Positions 8,075-16,324 of a stretch of DNA of 64,000 nucleotides are shown here, in pieces. Each line of letters starts with the position of its first letter. The first letter of the stretch is position 1. Under the pieces are notes generated by a model. That model was not told the DNA's origin and searched no databases. It saw nothing but the letters and a program-made list of their open reading frames with translations. The stretch comes from Salipiger mangrovisoli (GTDB lineage: Bacteria > Pseudomonadota > Alphaproteobacteria > Rhodobacterales > Rhodobacteraceae), in the NCBI RefSeq assembly GCF_015223355.1, contig NZ_JADFFK010000004.1, forward strand, positions 62,001-126,000. The letters run 5' to 3'. Both the position numbers and the translations under genes were made by a program.

Positions 8075-9256
8075 ATGAAGCTGACAGCAGCGACCGTTAA
8101 GAACATCAAGGCGTCTGACGCCCGGCAGGAGATACCGGACGCGATGATGCCAGGGCTTTATTTGGTGGTGCAGCCTACCGGTAAGAAAAGCTGGAAGGTG
8201 CGCTACAGGTTCGGCGGCAAACAGCCCCGCATGACCTTGGGCAAGTATCCTGACATGTCGCTAGCGGATGCACGGGATAGAGCGCGGGACGTTTTCCGCG
8301 AGGTGCAATCTGGCTTCGACCCTCAGGCACAGGTGCGGACCGCTAAGACCGAAGCTCCCACCAACTCCGTCAGTGACGCACTGGATGACTATTACAAGCG
8401 CAAGTTGGCGGCGCTGAAATCCGGCGATCAAGCCAAGGCAATGCTTGAACGTTTCATCCGGCCCGCGCTGGGAGAGCGCGTATTGACCGACATAGCGCGA
8501 GAAGACGTGCAGAGCGTCATTGACGACATCAACACCAGCGGACGCGGCGTCACTGCAAACCGCTGTCTGGCGTACACCAAGGCATTTTTGAATTGGTGCT
8601 GTGATCGCGGAAAGCTGGAAGTCAGCCCGGCTGATAGGATCAAGAAAGCAGTCAAAGAGAAGCAGCGAGATCGGCTCTTTGATGAGGATGAGATTAGGTG
8701 GTTCTGGCAGGCTTGCGATAAGGTGGGCTACCCATGGGGCGACATCGGTAAGCTACTTCTTCTTACGGGCCAACGGCGCAACGAAATCGCTCACATGGCG
8801 GACAACGAACTTCGTGGCGAAAGTCTCGCCCTGCCTAGCGGACGAACGAAGAACGGCAGAGCGCATGCAGTACCGCTCTCTGAGATGGCCTTTGACATCA
8901 TCGAAGCCCTGCCCCGCATCGAAAATCCTAGGGGCTATCTCTTCACCACCAACGGGCGCTCGCCGGTAAGTGGCTTCACCAAGGGGCAGCAACGCATCGC
9001 CAAAGAGATGGAAAAGCTTGCCGAGCGGGAAATCCCGCATTGGACATGGCACGACCTGCGCCATTGCTGCGCAACCGGCTTGGCGTTCTACGCGCGAATC
9101 GAGGTTGTAGAGAAGGCGCTAAACCATGTCAGCGGCAAGCATGGCGGCATCGCAGGCCGCTACAATCACCACGAATATTCTATCGAGATGCGAGAAGCAC
9201 TTGAGCATTGGGCAGAAAACATTCGGCGCATCACGGGGAACAACGAAGACGAATGA
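8075..9256 (+). CDS. int: Tyrosine recombinase/integrase, P4 type with N-terminal DUF4102 arm-binding domain
   Basis: A 393-residue integrase. Residues 1-85 form the arm-binding domain (LYLVVQPTGKKSWKVRYRF, LGKYPDMSLADAR). Residues 98-185 form the core-binding domain. The catalytic domain carries R234 (TGQRRNEI), K259, H326-x-x-R329 (HDLRH), H351 and Y363, so the catalytic set is complete. It would integrate and excise the element at tRNA-His. AAGGGG six bases before the ATG at 8075 fixes the start. It points inward from the truncated tRNA copy rather than lying next to the intact tRNA. Confidence 0.95.
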   Translation: MKLTAATVKNIKASDARQEIPDAMMPGLYLVVQPTGKKSWKVRYRFGGKQPRMTLGKYPDMSLADARDRARDVFREVQSGFDPQAQVRTAKTEAPTNSVSDALDDYYKRKLAALKSGDQAKAMLERFIRPALGERVLTDIAREDVQSVIDDINTSGRGVTANRCLAYTKAFLNWCCDRGKLEVSPADRIKKAVKEKQRDRLFDEDEIRWFWQACDKVGYPWGDIGKLLLLTGQRRNEIAHMADNELRGESLALPSGRTKNGRAHAVPLSEMAFDIIEALPRIENPRGYLFTTNGRSPVSGFTKGQQRIAKEMEKLAEREIPHWTWHDLRHCCATGLAFYARIEVVEKALNHVSGKHGGIAGRYNHHEYSIEMREALEHWAENIRRITGNNEDE

Positions 9257-9300
9257 CCCCTTGTTTATATAAGAAATCGCGATTGATGCGGATCCCCAAT

Positions 9301-9330
9301 TTGCGGCGTTGTTATACTTCTTGCTAAACT
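9301..9330 (+). promoter_or_regulatory. Candidate promoter of the alpA-rep operon
   Basis: TTGCGG at 9301-9306 and TAAACT at 9325-9330 are spaced by 18 bases, upstream of alpA. Just downstream is an inverted repeat TCAGAG (9338-9343) / CTCTGA (9357-9362) enclosing two GAAC copies, a possible operator. These are weak matches and only suggestive. Confidence 0.3.
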
Positions 9331-9372
9331 GTTCACATCAGAGACGAACGTGCGAACTCTGACGAAGGAAAA

Positions 9373-9406
9373 GGCCCCGAGAGCGCGCCAACGCTCTCAA
9401 GGGGCC
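9373..9406 (-). terminator. Long hairpin between int and alpA
   Basis: GGCCCCGAGAGCG pairs with CGCTCTCAAGGGGCC around a six-base loop. The plus strand has no T-run after it, but the minus strand reads TTTTCCTTC directly after the stem. It therefore looks like a terminator for transcription running against the operon. No minus-strand gene is visible nearby; a short antisense RNA is possible. Confidence 0.45.
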
Positions 9407-9469
9407 GGGTAGATACCTGCGAGGATCTGCCCCCTTCTTAGCACTGCTTGCTATGATGGGGCAACAAGA

Positions 9470-9655
9470 ATGCCGAACCTTATTACTGCGAATGACGTGT
9501 GCGCGCGCCTCGGCGGCGTCACGAAGATGACCCTTTGGCGCTATCTTAACGACGAAGAGATGGCCTTCCCCAAACCGATCTACATCCGAACCCGGCGCTA
9601 CTGGAAAGAAGCCGATCTTGCGGAATGGATTGAGGGGTGCGCCACGAATGCTTGA
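9470..9655 (+). CDS. alpA: AlpA-family transcriptional regulator
   Basis: A 61-residue protein made almost wholly of a MerR-like winged helix-turn-helix: LITANDVCARLGGVTKMTLWRYL, then FPKPIYIRTRRYWKEADLAEWIE. This is the AlpA/Prophage CP4-57 regulator pattern. In P4-like elements AlpA activates integrase or excision, and in Gram-negative PICIs it is the usual master activator. It is the only recognisable transcription regulator in the element. The next gene overlaps its 3' end by eight bases, so they are translated from one transcript. Confidence 0.9.
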   Translation: MPNLITANDVCARLGGVTKMTLWRYLNDEEMAFPKPIYIRTRRYWKEADLAEWIEGCATNA

Positions 9656-10211
9656 TCAAAAAGAAACCCCCAGCGGCGAACTGGGGGCGCAAGAGATGAA
9701 GGATAACGGTACTTACGGCTTTGATATCACAGATACCTTTGATTGCACAATAGAGGCATTTGAAGCTGTGGTTGACGCCAAGCGGGCCGAGGTCGCGAAA
9801 TGGAACGATCGCGTTGCCGCGTACCGTGAGAAGACGGATAAACCGCTGCCCCGTTCTGCCTATCGCGAACACCCCGCATTTTGCGACCTCTATGACATTT
9901 GCGCACTTACGTATGTCGGTGGCGATGAAGAGGAAATCCGGGACCATGTGGCAATTACGCTTTCAAAGGTTTCCAAGTCGGACGACGGCAGCCTTTTGTT
10001 TGATGGTCGTGGGCGTGACATGGTGAAGGCTTGGATGGACGCTGCCGTTCGCACCCGAAATGTGGCATCCGAACGCGGCGATATCGCAACCTGCGGCGCT
10101 GCGGACCAGATTGCGGAATGGGCTGGGTACCTAGATTGCCTTCTTTGGGAAGAGGGTCCGGTGGCATACATCCCTGCCGCTATCGCGATCCGCGAGGCTC
10201 AGTATGGCTGA
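9648..10211 (+). CDS. Uncharacterised satellite protein
   Basis: A 187-residue acidic soluble protein that I do not recognise. It has an alpha-helical central part (FDCTIEAFEAVVDAKRAEVAKWNDRVAAYREK) and no membrane segment or cysteine cluster. Start at the ATG 9648, with GAGGGG about ten bases upstream and an eight-base overlap with alpA; its end overlaps the RepA-like gene start by eight bases. Its place between alpA and the helicase suggests a replication or control role, which is inference from position only. Confidence 0.7.
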   Translation: MLDQKETPSGELGAQEMKDNGTYGFDITDTFDCTIEAFEAVVDAKRAEVAKWNDRVAAYREKTDKPLPRSAYREHPAFCDLYDICALTYVGGDEEEIRDHVAITLSKVSKSDDGSLLFDGRGRDMVKAWMDAAVRTRNVASERGDIATCGAADQIAEWAGYLDCLLWEEGPVAYIPAAIAIREAQYG

Positions 10212-11352
10212 GGTGGATAGCTGGCTGGCGGCTAAAGAGGTCGAAGATAAACAGAAGGAGGCGGCGAAAGTCGTCCCCCTCCAGCCCGCGCCCTACAAAG
10301 GAAAGGCGGCACCAGCGCCCCAAGCCTTTAACCTTGTCCCCATTGGCAGCTTAGAACTGACGGAACCTGAGTTTCTGATTGATGGCCTGATCGAGACGGA
10401 AACTTTGTCGCTTCTGTTTGGTGATCCCGGATGCGGCAAGACGTTCCTGGCACTGGACTTGGCGGGATGCACTGCCGCCGGGATCCCCTTCCATGGGCGT
10501 GAAGTCATGCACGGTCCGGTTGTCTATATGGCTGGTGAAGGACACAACGGCATTATCCGGCGCTTCATGGCATGGGCGAAAGAGAACGGCATTGAAGACC
10601 CTGCCAGCTTGCCGTTCTTCAAGAGCGAGCGGGCGGCGAACTTCCTTGACGGTGCCACCATGCAGGCCGTCAGTGCGGCGTGTGATGCTGTTGCGGCCTC
10701 TCACGGTCAACCCCGCCTGATCGTCGTAGATACGGTAGCCCGCAGCTTCGGCTCTGGTGATGAGAACTCCACGCAAGACATGGGGACATTCATCTGCGCT
10801 GTTGATGATCTAAGGGCGCGCTATCCCGGTGCCACCATTCTTCTAGTCCACCACACCGGACACGGGGACAAGAGCCGAGCACGTGGCGCAATGGCGCTCA
10901 AGGGTGCGCTAGACGCTGAATACCGGATTGAGAGGTCAAACGGCGTCGTTAGCATGACCGCGACAAAGATGAAGGATGCGCCAGAGCCGGAAGAGATCGG
11001 CTTTGAATTGGTGGACGTGCCGCTTGGGACGGACAAAAAAGGCAATCCGTTCGGGTCTGCCGTTTTGCGCCAAGCCGATGTGCCGACCAAGAAAGGCAAG
11101 CTGAATGCCAACCAGCGTATTGCTATCGAGAGCTTCAAGATGGCGGCACACGAAAAGGGCGTTCGCGATGATGGCGGATTCCGTGGTGTTTATCTCGAAG
11201 ACTGGCGCGAGTACTTCTATCGCAAGCATCCCGGCGAAAACACGGACAGCAAGCGTCGTGCGTTCAATCGGGAACGGCAGAACCAAGACCTCTTTGACGT
11301 TAACCATGATCTCTACATTCTTAAAGGCCATGGCGTGGAGGATTTGCTATGA
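10204..11352 (+). CDS. RepA-like AAA/RecA-fold replicative helicase
   Basis: A 382-residue ATPase. After a disordered N-terminus (1-45) comes LSLLFGDPGCGKTFLALDLAG with Walker A at 73-80, a Walker B strand LIVVDTVARSF, and HHTGHGDKSRARGAMALKGALD resembling the DnaB/RepA H4 segment. This matches the AAA_25 / RSF1010 RepA class of hexameric helicases used by plasmids and satellites for self-replication. Its C-terminal 90 residues look like a separate helical domain. It is directly followed by the GGGACA repeat cluster, a natural place for the origin it would act on. Confidence 0.85.
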   Translation: MAEVDSWLAAKEVEDKQKEAAKVVPLQPAPYKGKAAPAPQAFNLVPIGSLELTEPEFLIDGLIETETLSLLFGDPGCGKTFLALDLAGCTAAGIPFHGREVMHGPVVYMAGEGHNGIIRRFMAWAKENGIEDPASLPFFKSERAANFLDGATMQAVSAACDAVAASHGQPRLIVVDTVARSFGSGDENSTQDMGTFICAVDDLRARYPGATILLVHHTGHGDKSRARGAMALKGALDAEYRIERSNGVVSMTATKMKDAPEPEEIGFELVDVPLGTDKKGNPFGSAVLRQADVPTKKGKLNANQRIAIESFKMAAHEKGVRDDGGFRGVYLEDWREYFYRKHPGENTDSKRRAFNRERQNQDLFDVNHDLYILKGHGVEDLL

Positions 11353-11462
11353 GGGACAAGCGGGACATTTGCGGGACATGTCCCGTTGTCCCGATCGGCA
11401 GTTGTTATGCAATGTAGCGGGACAGACGGGACACACCCCTATAGGGGTGTCCCGTGTCCCGC
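11353..11462. repeat. Cluster of nine GGGACA/TGTCCC repeats, candidate satellite origin
   Basis: GGGACA starts at 11353, 11362, 11373, 11419 and 11428; TGTCCC starts at 11379, 11387, 11448 and 11455. Two perfect palindromes lie inside: CGGGACATGTCCCG (11372-11385) and an 18-bp one centred on CCCCTATAGGGG (11433-11450). The cluster fills the gap right after the helicase gene. An iteron-type replication origin is the most likely reading; an operator array or packaging site is possible. Confidence 0.6.
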
Positions 11463-11478
11463 CCATAACTGAGGAAGG

Positions 11479-11661
11479 ATGAGTATGAAGATTGGTGGAA
11501 TGATTGCATTCGGAATTGTGCGTGGCGGAAAGCTCGCAACGGTGCAGTGTGGATTTGTTCCTGCCGTTGGGCAGATTTTAGAAGAAAAGGGGGATCGGTA
11601 CAGGATTATGTCGGTCAATCCGGTCGGCGAACACTACGATCTTTTCTTGAAGAAGCTATAA
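11479..11661 (+). CDS. Small uncharacterised protein
   Basis: A 60-residue protein with a beta-rich pattern (MIAFGIVRGGKLATVQCGFVP, then GDRYRIMSVNPVGEHYDLFL). GAGGAAGG lies just before the ATG at 11479, so it is likely translated. It follows the repeat cluster and is closed by its own terminator. I do not recognise the family. The position suggests a small control or anti-host protein, but nothing in the sequence proves this. Confidence 0.6.
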   Translation: MSMKIGGMIAFGIVRGGKLATVQCGFVPAVGQILEEKGDRYRIMSVNPVGEHYDLFLKKL

Positions 11662-11672
11662 CCACCCCGATT

Positions 11673-11700
11673 AGCCCCGCCACCGTGCGGGGCTTATTAT
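11673..11700 (+). terminator. Terminator between replication and structural modules
   Basis: AGCCCCGC (11673-11680), six-base loop, GCGGGGCT (11687-11694), then TATTAT. It separates the replication genes from the head genes, which start at 11726 with their own ribosome site. Confidence 0.75.
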
Positions 11701-11725
11701 TACCAAATGATTATGAGGGTGGAAC

Positions 11726-12136
11726 ATGAGCACTAAGGGATTTGCCGCGTCTGTTGGCGCATGGACGAAGAAGGCCAAGACATTGCCGGACGAAGCGTTT
11801 CAAGAGTTTCTGAGATTGGTCTATCAAGAGCTAATGCGCGCAATGCCTGAGGTGACGGGCAATCTCAAGCGTAGTGTGCTGGTGACGGATACAGGGCTTG
11901 TGCCGGTGGATACTGACCCTGCCAAACAATACGTGGATATGACCGCCGAGAACATGGCCACCATTGCCAATATGAAGATTGGTGAGAAAGCTTATATCAG
12001 CGTGACAGCCCCCTATGCGATCAAAGAGAACTATGGCGGAGATGGTGAGTCCGGTAAGTTCTTCATTGAGATCACCGCATCCAAGTTCAAGGCATTGCAA
12101 GCCCAAGCCATTCGCAATGTGAAGGCGCGTAGCTGA
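11726..12136 (+). CDS. HK97 gp10-like neck protein (type 1)
   Basis: A 136-residue protein with features of the HK97 gp10/neck protein family: an N-terminal helical part (FLRLVYQELMRAMPEVTGNLKRSV) and a central beta part containing AYISVTAPYAIKENYGG, close to the usual apYA..hEyG signature of this family. Such proteins cap the head side of the neck and receive the tail. GAGGGTGGA precedes the ATG. It opens the structural operon and overlaps the next gene by one base. In a tail-less satellite it would contact the helper tail. Confidence 0.75.
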   Translation: MSTKGFAASVGAWTKKAKTLPDEAFQEFLRLVYQELMRAMPEVTGNLKRSVLVTDTGLVPVDTDPAKQYVDMTAENMATIANMKIGEKAYISVTAPYAIKENYGGDGESGKFFIEITASKFKALQAQAIRNVKARS

Positions 12137-12492
12137 TGGCGTTCTATGATCGTGCAAGGGCAGCGCATGGGCGTCTTATGGCGTCCTATGGGCATGGCAG
12201 CGTGACGCTGACCAAGACCGAGACAGTGCCAGGCCCGAACCCTTGGGATCCACCAACTACAGTGGAGACCGACGAAACCCTAGACGCCATTGTGAGCGGC
12301 GTGACGGAAGAGTTTGTGAATGGTAGCGGCAGCATCGTAGCTACTGACCTCAGTGTGCAGTGTGGTGTCCCCACGGACATGCCCAATGCTGGCGACCAAG
12401 TGAAGGTTGATGGCGTTGCCCGTGCTGTGCTGGCTGTGCATCCGCTGCCCGGTGCTGGTGATCCCGTTGCCGTTCGGATCATATGCCGATGA
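12136..12492 (+). CDS. Putative head-closure/connector protein
   Basis: A 118-residue protein whose ATG overlaps the stop of the gp10-like gene. It is beta-rich (GSVTLTKTETVPGPNPWDPPTTVETDETLDAIVSG; then GDQVKVDGVARAVLAVHPL), in the style of phage head-closure (Hc1) proteins, which have a TLT...DpWdpp... opening. Size and position beside the gp10-like gene support a neck role. The assignment rests on pattern and context rather than a decisive motif. Confidence 0.6.
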   Translation: MAFYDRARAAHGRLMASYGHGSVTLTKTETVPGPNPWDPPTTVETDETLDAIVSGVTEEFVNGSGSIVATDLSVQCGVPTDMPNAGDQVKVDGVARAVLAVHPLPGAGDPVAVRIICR

Positions 12493-12585
12493 CTGCATAT
12501 AAGGTCCCAATGCCCCTCGATATGGGTGAACCGGCGTACGCGGAGCGGGGTTGCGAAGTCTCTCTCAGAAAAATTCGGGGGAAAA

Positions 12586-14121
12586 ATGGCGGGTAGACCA
12601 AGTAAACAAGCCTCTTCCGCAATTGCGTTCTTCAATAAATTGCGCATCCCCGAAGGTAAAATGGCGGGGAAGCCGGTTAAACTGGCATCCTATCAAAAGC
12701 AATTCATCAAGGGCGCTCTTGCTCCCGGTATCATGGTGGGCTGCCTGTCTATTGGTCGTGGTAATGGCAAGACCGCACTTTCCGCTGGTCTCGCTCTGGC
12801 TGACGTCATGGGGGAACTGACCGACCAACCCAAGCGCGAGGTGATCCTTGCCGCGCGCAACCGTGACCAAGCGAAGATCGCCTTCAACTTCATCGTGGGC
12901 TTCGTGGAGACGCTGCCCGACCATGAGCAAGAGCTGTTCACCATCCGTCGCGGATCCAAGCTGGAGGTGGAGTATAGCGGCAATGGTGGCGGTCTCGCCC
13001 GCTGTATCGCTGCCGATGGCAAGTCTATCCTTGGCGGTGCCCCTACTCTGGCTATCCTCGATGAGCGCGCCGCTTGGGACCGCGAGAAAGGCGACAACCT
13101 AGAAAACGCCATCCTGTCCGGCCTTGGTAAACGTGACGGGCGGGCGCTTATCATTTCCACGTCCGCACCTGATGACGCCAACACCTTTTCCCGGTGGCTC
13201 GATGAACCGCCGCCCGGCTCCTACGTGCAAGAGCATCGCCCGGCGTTCGGCCTCCCTGCTGACGATCTGGAAAGCCTGCTGATCGCCAACCCCGGCTCCA
13301 AGGAAGGTATCGGCTCGACCGCCGAATGGCTGGTGTCTCAAGCCCGCCGCGCTATCGCCCGTGGTGGTTCCGCACTGTCGTCGTTCCGCAATCTCAACCG
13401 CAATGAACGGGTCTCGACGGAAGACCGCTCTATGCTGGTCACGGTGGACGAATGGCTGTCTGCCGAAGTGTCGCCGGACGAACTGCCGCCACGCGAAGGG
13501 CCGTGCGTTCTGGGTGTGGATCTGGGCGGCTCCCGTAGCATGTCCGCAGCGGCGCTGTACTGGCCCGAGACGGGCCGTCTTGAGGCTGTCGGGACGTTTC
13601 CGTGTGTGCCGTCTCTCGCCGACCGTGGGGCTTCTGACGGCGTGTCTGACCGTTATACGCAAATGCAGGATCGGGGCGAGTTGACCACTATGGGGGACAC
13701 GACCGTTCCCGTGGGCCGGTGGCTGGCCGAGGTGGTGGCGCTTGCGGATGGTCATGGGATTGCCTGCATCGTCGGGGACCGTTTCCGCCATGCTGAGTTT
13801 GTCGAGGCTATGCGGGCTGCCGGTCTCGACCGCGTGCCCTTCATATGGCGCGGATTTGGCTGGAAGGACGGCGCGGAAGATATCGAGCGCTTCCGCCGCG
13901 CGCTATTCGAGGGCAAGGTGCAAACCGTTCCTAGCCTGCTGCTGCGTAGCGCCTTCTCTGACGCTATCACGCTGGTTGACCCTGCCGGGAACCACAAGCT
14001 GGCAAAGGCGCGCTCTCTGGGCCGTATTGACGCCGCTGCGGCCTCTCTGCTGGCCGTGGCCGAGGGTGCCCGCATGGTGAACAAGCCTGCCACCAGAGCG
14101 CCGCGCTTCGCATGGGCATGA
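12586..14121 (+). CDS. terL: Phage large terminase subunit (TerL)
   Basis: A 511-residue packaging motor. The ATPase half has Walker A GRGNGKT (57-63) and Walker B LAILDERAAWDRE. The nuclease half has VLGVDLGGSRSMSAAALYW with the first acidic metal ligand, CIVGDRFRHAEF, and a final Asp in SLGRIDAAAASLLAVAEG. It translocates DNA into the satellite's own heads. I prefer the ATG at 12586 (MAGRPSK) because CGGGGG lies five bases upstream; a GTG at 12526 in frame has no such site. The end overlaps the HNH gene. No small terminase gene is obvious. Confidence 0.92.
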   Translation: MAGRPSKQASSAIAFFNKLRIPEGKMAGKPVKLASYQKQFIKGALAPGIMVGCLSIGRGNGKTALSAGLALADVMGELTDQPKREVILAARNRDQAKIAFNFIVGFVETLPDHEQELFTIRRGSKLEVEYSGNGGGLARCIAADGKSILGGAPTLAILDERAAWDREKGDNLENAILSGLGKRDGRALIISTSAPDDANTFSRWLDEPPPGSYVQEHRPAFGLPADDLESLLIANPGSKEGIGSTAEWLVSQARRAIARGGSALSSFRNLNRNERVSTEDRSMLVTVDEWLSAEVSPDELPPREGPCVLGVDLGGSRSMSAAALYWPETGRLEAVGTFPCVPSLADRGASDGVSDRYTQMQDRGELTTMGDTTVPVGRWLAEVVALADGHGIACIVGDRFRHAEFVEAMRAAGLDRVPFIWRGFGWKDGAEDIERFRRALFEGKVQTVPSLLLRSAFSDAITLVDPAGNHKLAKARSLGRIDAAAASLLAVAEGARMVNKPATRAPRFAWA

Positions 14122-14423
14122 GGTATGCCCGCCACGGTTCCGCGATCTACAAGACGGCCCGCTGGAAGGTGGTACGGAAGCAGGCGAAAGACCGTGACGA
14201 TTGGCGCTGTGTCGAATGTGGCAATAGAGGCCGTCTTGAGGTGGACCACATCAAGGCCATTCGAGACGGCGGTGCGGAATATGACCTCGATAACCTGCAA
14301 ACGCTCTGCATTGCATGCCATGCGCGAAAGACGCGCTTGGAAATGGGATTCCCCGATAAATCTCCTGAGCGGAAGGAATGGGACGCATTCCTGAAGCGGG
14401 ACCTGCCCGATTTAGAAAAGTGA
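14118..14423 (+). CDS. HNH endonuclease
   Basis: A 101-residue HNH nuclease starting in an ATGA overlap with terL (a further in-frame ATG lies at 14112). Zinc ligands C31, C34, C64 and C67 frame the beta-beta-alpha fold with LEVDHIKAIRDGG (H44), DNLQTLC (N59) and CHARKT (H68). HNH proteins next to terL in HK97-like phages are needed, with TerL and portal, for cos cleavage during packaging. This suggests cos-type packaging here. Confidence 0.9.
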   Translation: MRYARHGSAIYKTARWKVVRKQAKDRDDWRCVECGNRGRLEVDHIKAIRDGGAEYDLDNLQTLCIACHARKTRLEMGFPDKSPERKEWDAFLKRDLPDLEK

Positions 14424-14481
14424 TTATCGGCTGATATTCTTCGGTTGTCATGATGACTGTAACAATCCGAGGATTTAATTA

Positions 14482-15714
14482 ATGCTGGAATCGAAAAAGA
14501 TTTCGCTTCGTCAATCTGAAATTCGGCAGGCTCTGTCGGAACTGGCCGGGAAGGAAAACCCGACCGCCGATGAGATCCGCTCTATGGAAGAAATGGACAA
14601 GGAATATCGTTCCGCCGAGGTCCGGTTTCGTGCCGCTATGATTTCCGAAGAATCCGAGCGCCGGGAAGCTGGCGAGGAACTGGAAACCCGTTCGGACAAA
14701 GAATGGGCTGGCATGATCGACCGCTTCGAGGTCCGCCAAGTCGCGCTTGCTCTCGATGAGGGCCGTTCGCTCGATGGTGCCACCAAAGAGATTGTGGACG
14801 AACTGCGCTCCGCTGGTGGTTATCGCGGTATCCCGCTCCCCCTTGCCGCTCTGGAACAACGCGCTGGCGAGACCGTCTCGGCTGACCTGTTCTCCCCTAA
14901 GGCAACCCGCAACATCATCGGGCGCATCTTCCCGAACAGCGTTGCCGCCAAGCTGGGCGTGTCGTCGGTCAATATTCCGCAGGGGACCGCTGAATGGCCT
15001 GTTGCCACCGCTGGTGCCGTTACGGGCTGGCAGGCTGACGAACTGTCGGACGTGGGTGCAGCTTCGGCCTATCAGACCACCGAAGTCACCATGTCGCCGG
15101 ACAACACCCTTGGCGCGCAAATGGTTATTACCCGCAAGAGCCTCAAGCAAACGGGCCAAGGGCTGGAAAACGCTGTCCGCCAAGACATGAGCGCGGCAAT
15201 CGCCGTCGCCCTGGACAACGTGATTATCAACGGCACTGGTGCTGCGGGCCAGCCTCTGGGCATCGTCCCCGGCGCTGCAACCTATGGCATCACGTCCACC
15301 GATATGACCGCCGCTGCGCCTGACTGGGCTGCGTTCCGCGCCGAGATCATCGCCTTCATGGAAGCGAACGCCATTACCGACCCCTCGCAGGTCAAGCTGG
15401 CATTCCCGCCCGCTATCTGGGGTGATCTGGACGATACGCTGATTTCCGGCACTGCGGTTTCCGAACTCGACCGGATGACCAAGCATGGCGTGTCGCCCAT
15501 TCTGGCAAACCAGCTCACCGCTGGCAGCGCGATCATGACCACCACGGTTAACGGCGTTGCACCGGCCTTTGTGGGCCTCTGGGGCGCTGTCGATATGATC
15601 CGCGACCCCTACACCCGCGCAGCATCGGGACAGCTTGTCCTGACCGGCCTTGTCACTGCTGACGTGACCGTGGCGCGTGGTCTGCAAACCCGTATTCTGA
15701 CCAACTTCGGGTAA
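14482..15714 (+). CDS. HK97-fold major capsid protein
   Basis: A 410-residue protein. Residues 1-100 are a charged helical delta (scaffold) domain (KISLRQSEIRQALSELAG...). From about 105 on it has the HK97 core: GGYRGIPLPLAALE, NIIGRIFPNSVAAKLGV, TAEWPVATAGAVTGWQADE, MVITRKSLKQTGQGLENAVRQDMSAAIAVALDN, INGTGAAGQPLGIV and the final RDPYTRAASGQLVLTGLVTADVTVARG. This pattern is diagnostic of the family. Having its own capsid gene separates this element from satellites that remodel helper capsids. The protease follows directly after a four-base gap, and the delta domain is presumably its substrate. Confidence 0.95.
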   Translation: MLESKKISLRQSEIRQALSELAGKENPTADEIRSMEEMDKEYRSAEVRFRAAMISEESERREAGEELETRSDKEWAGMIDRFEVRQVALALDEGRSLDGATKEIVDELRSAGGYRGIPLPLAALEQRAGETVSADLFSPKATRNIIGRIFPNSVAAKLGVSSVNIPQGTAEWPVATAGAVTGWQADELSDVGAASAYQTTEVTMSPDNTLGAQMVITRKSLKQTGQGLENAVRQDMSAAIAVALDNVIINGTGAAGQPLGIVPGAATYGITSTDMTAAAPDWAAFRAEIIAFMEANAITDPSQVKLAFPPAIWGDLDDTLISGTAVSELDRMTKHGVSPILANQLTAGSAIMTTTVNGVAPAFVGLWGAVDMIRDPYTRAASGQLVLTGLVTADVTVARGLQTRILTNFG

Positions 15715-15718
15715 ACAC

Positions 15719-16324
15719 ATGGAAGCCCCCATTTTCAACGGCGGGCTTGAAATGCGGGCGGCGGGTGATGGTACTCGCCGCCTTCATGGCAGGTTCCCCT
15801 ATATGAACCGGGCAACGATCCATTCCGGTGGGAATGGCCGTAGACCTCAGAAAGAGCAATTCGCTCCCCATTCCTTCAACTTCGCGATTCATGACCCCGA
15901 GCGGGATATTAACCTTCTGGTGGGCCATAGCTTCGATAAGCCGCTTGCCAGCAAGAAAGCGGGAACGCTGCTGTTTAACGATACAGACGAAGCCCTGCTA
16001 TTCGAGGCAATCATTGTTCCCGAAATTCAGGAATCGACATGGTGGAAAGATTTCCTTGCCGCGTTCCTGTCTGGCCTGATGATTGGCATTTCCCCCGGCT
16101 TCCGTGTCGCGCCTCCCGAGGCCGTGGAAGAGGCCGAGACGGTGGAAGAGGAAGACCCCGAGGAAGGCAACGCGCTTATCCGCACCATCTTCGAGGCAAT
16201 CCTGTTTGAGATGAGCATCGTGACCCGTCCCGCCTATGACGGCACCGAACTGGACATGCGCCAACTCGATAGCGGGCTGATCGTCCCCAACCACAAACCG
16301 GCAGCATACAGGTGGCGCGCATGA
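15719..16324 (+). CDS. HK97 family prohead protease
   Basis: A 201-residue serine protease of the U35/herpes assemblin type. The catalytic histidine is H70 in INLLVGHSFDKPLAS, and the serine is S125 in GLMIGISPGF. RPAY near residue 187 matches the family's EiSvVtrPAy element. A glutamate-rich stretch (about 134-149) is unusual and may act in scaffolding or self-removal. It would cleave the capsid delta domain during head maturation. Its position after, not before, the capsid gene differs from HK97. The stop codon overlaps the next ATG. Confidence 0.88.
   Translation: MEAPIFNGGLEMRAAGDGTRRLHGRFPYMNRATIHSGGNGRRPQKEQFAPHSFNFAIHDPERDINLLVGHSFDKPLASKKAGTLLFNDTDEALLFEAIIVPEIQESTWWKDFLAAFLSGLMIGISPGFRVAPPEAVEEAETVEEEDPEEGNALIRTIFEAILFEMSIVTRPAYDGTELDMRQLDSGLIVPNHKPAAYRWRA

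Noticed and set aside
12489-12596. 35-codon ORF overlapping the stop of the connector gene
   Set aside because: It has ATGA coupling but no recognisable pattern and runs across the terL ribosome site; chance frame most likely.
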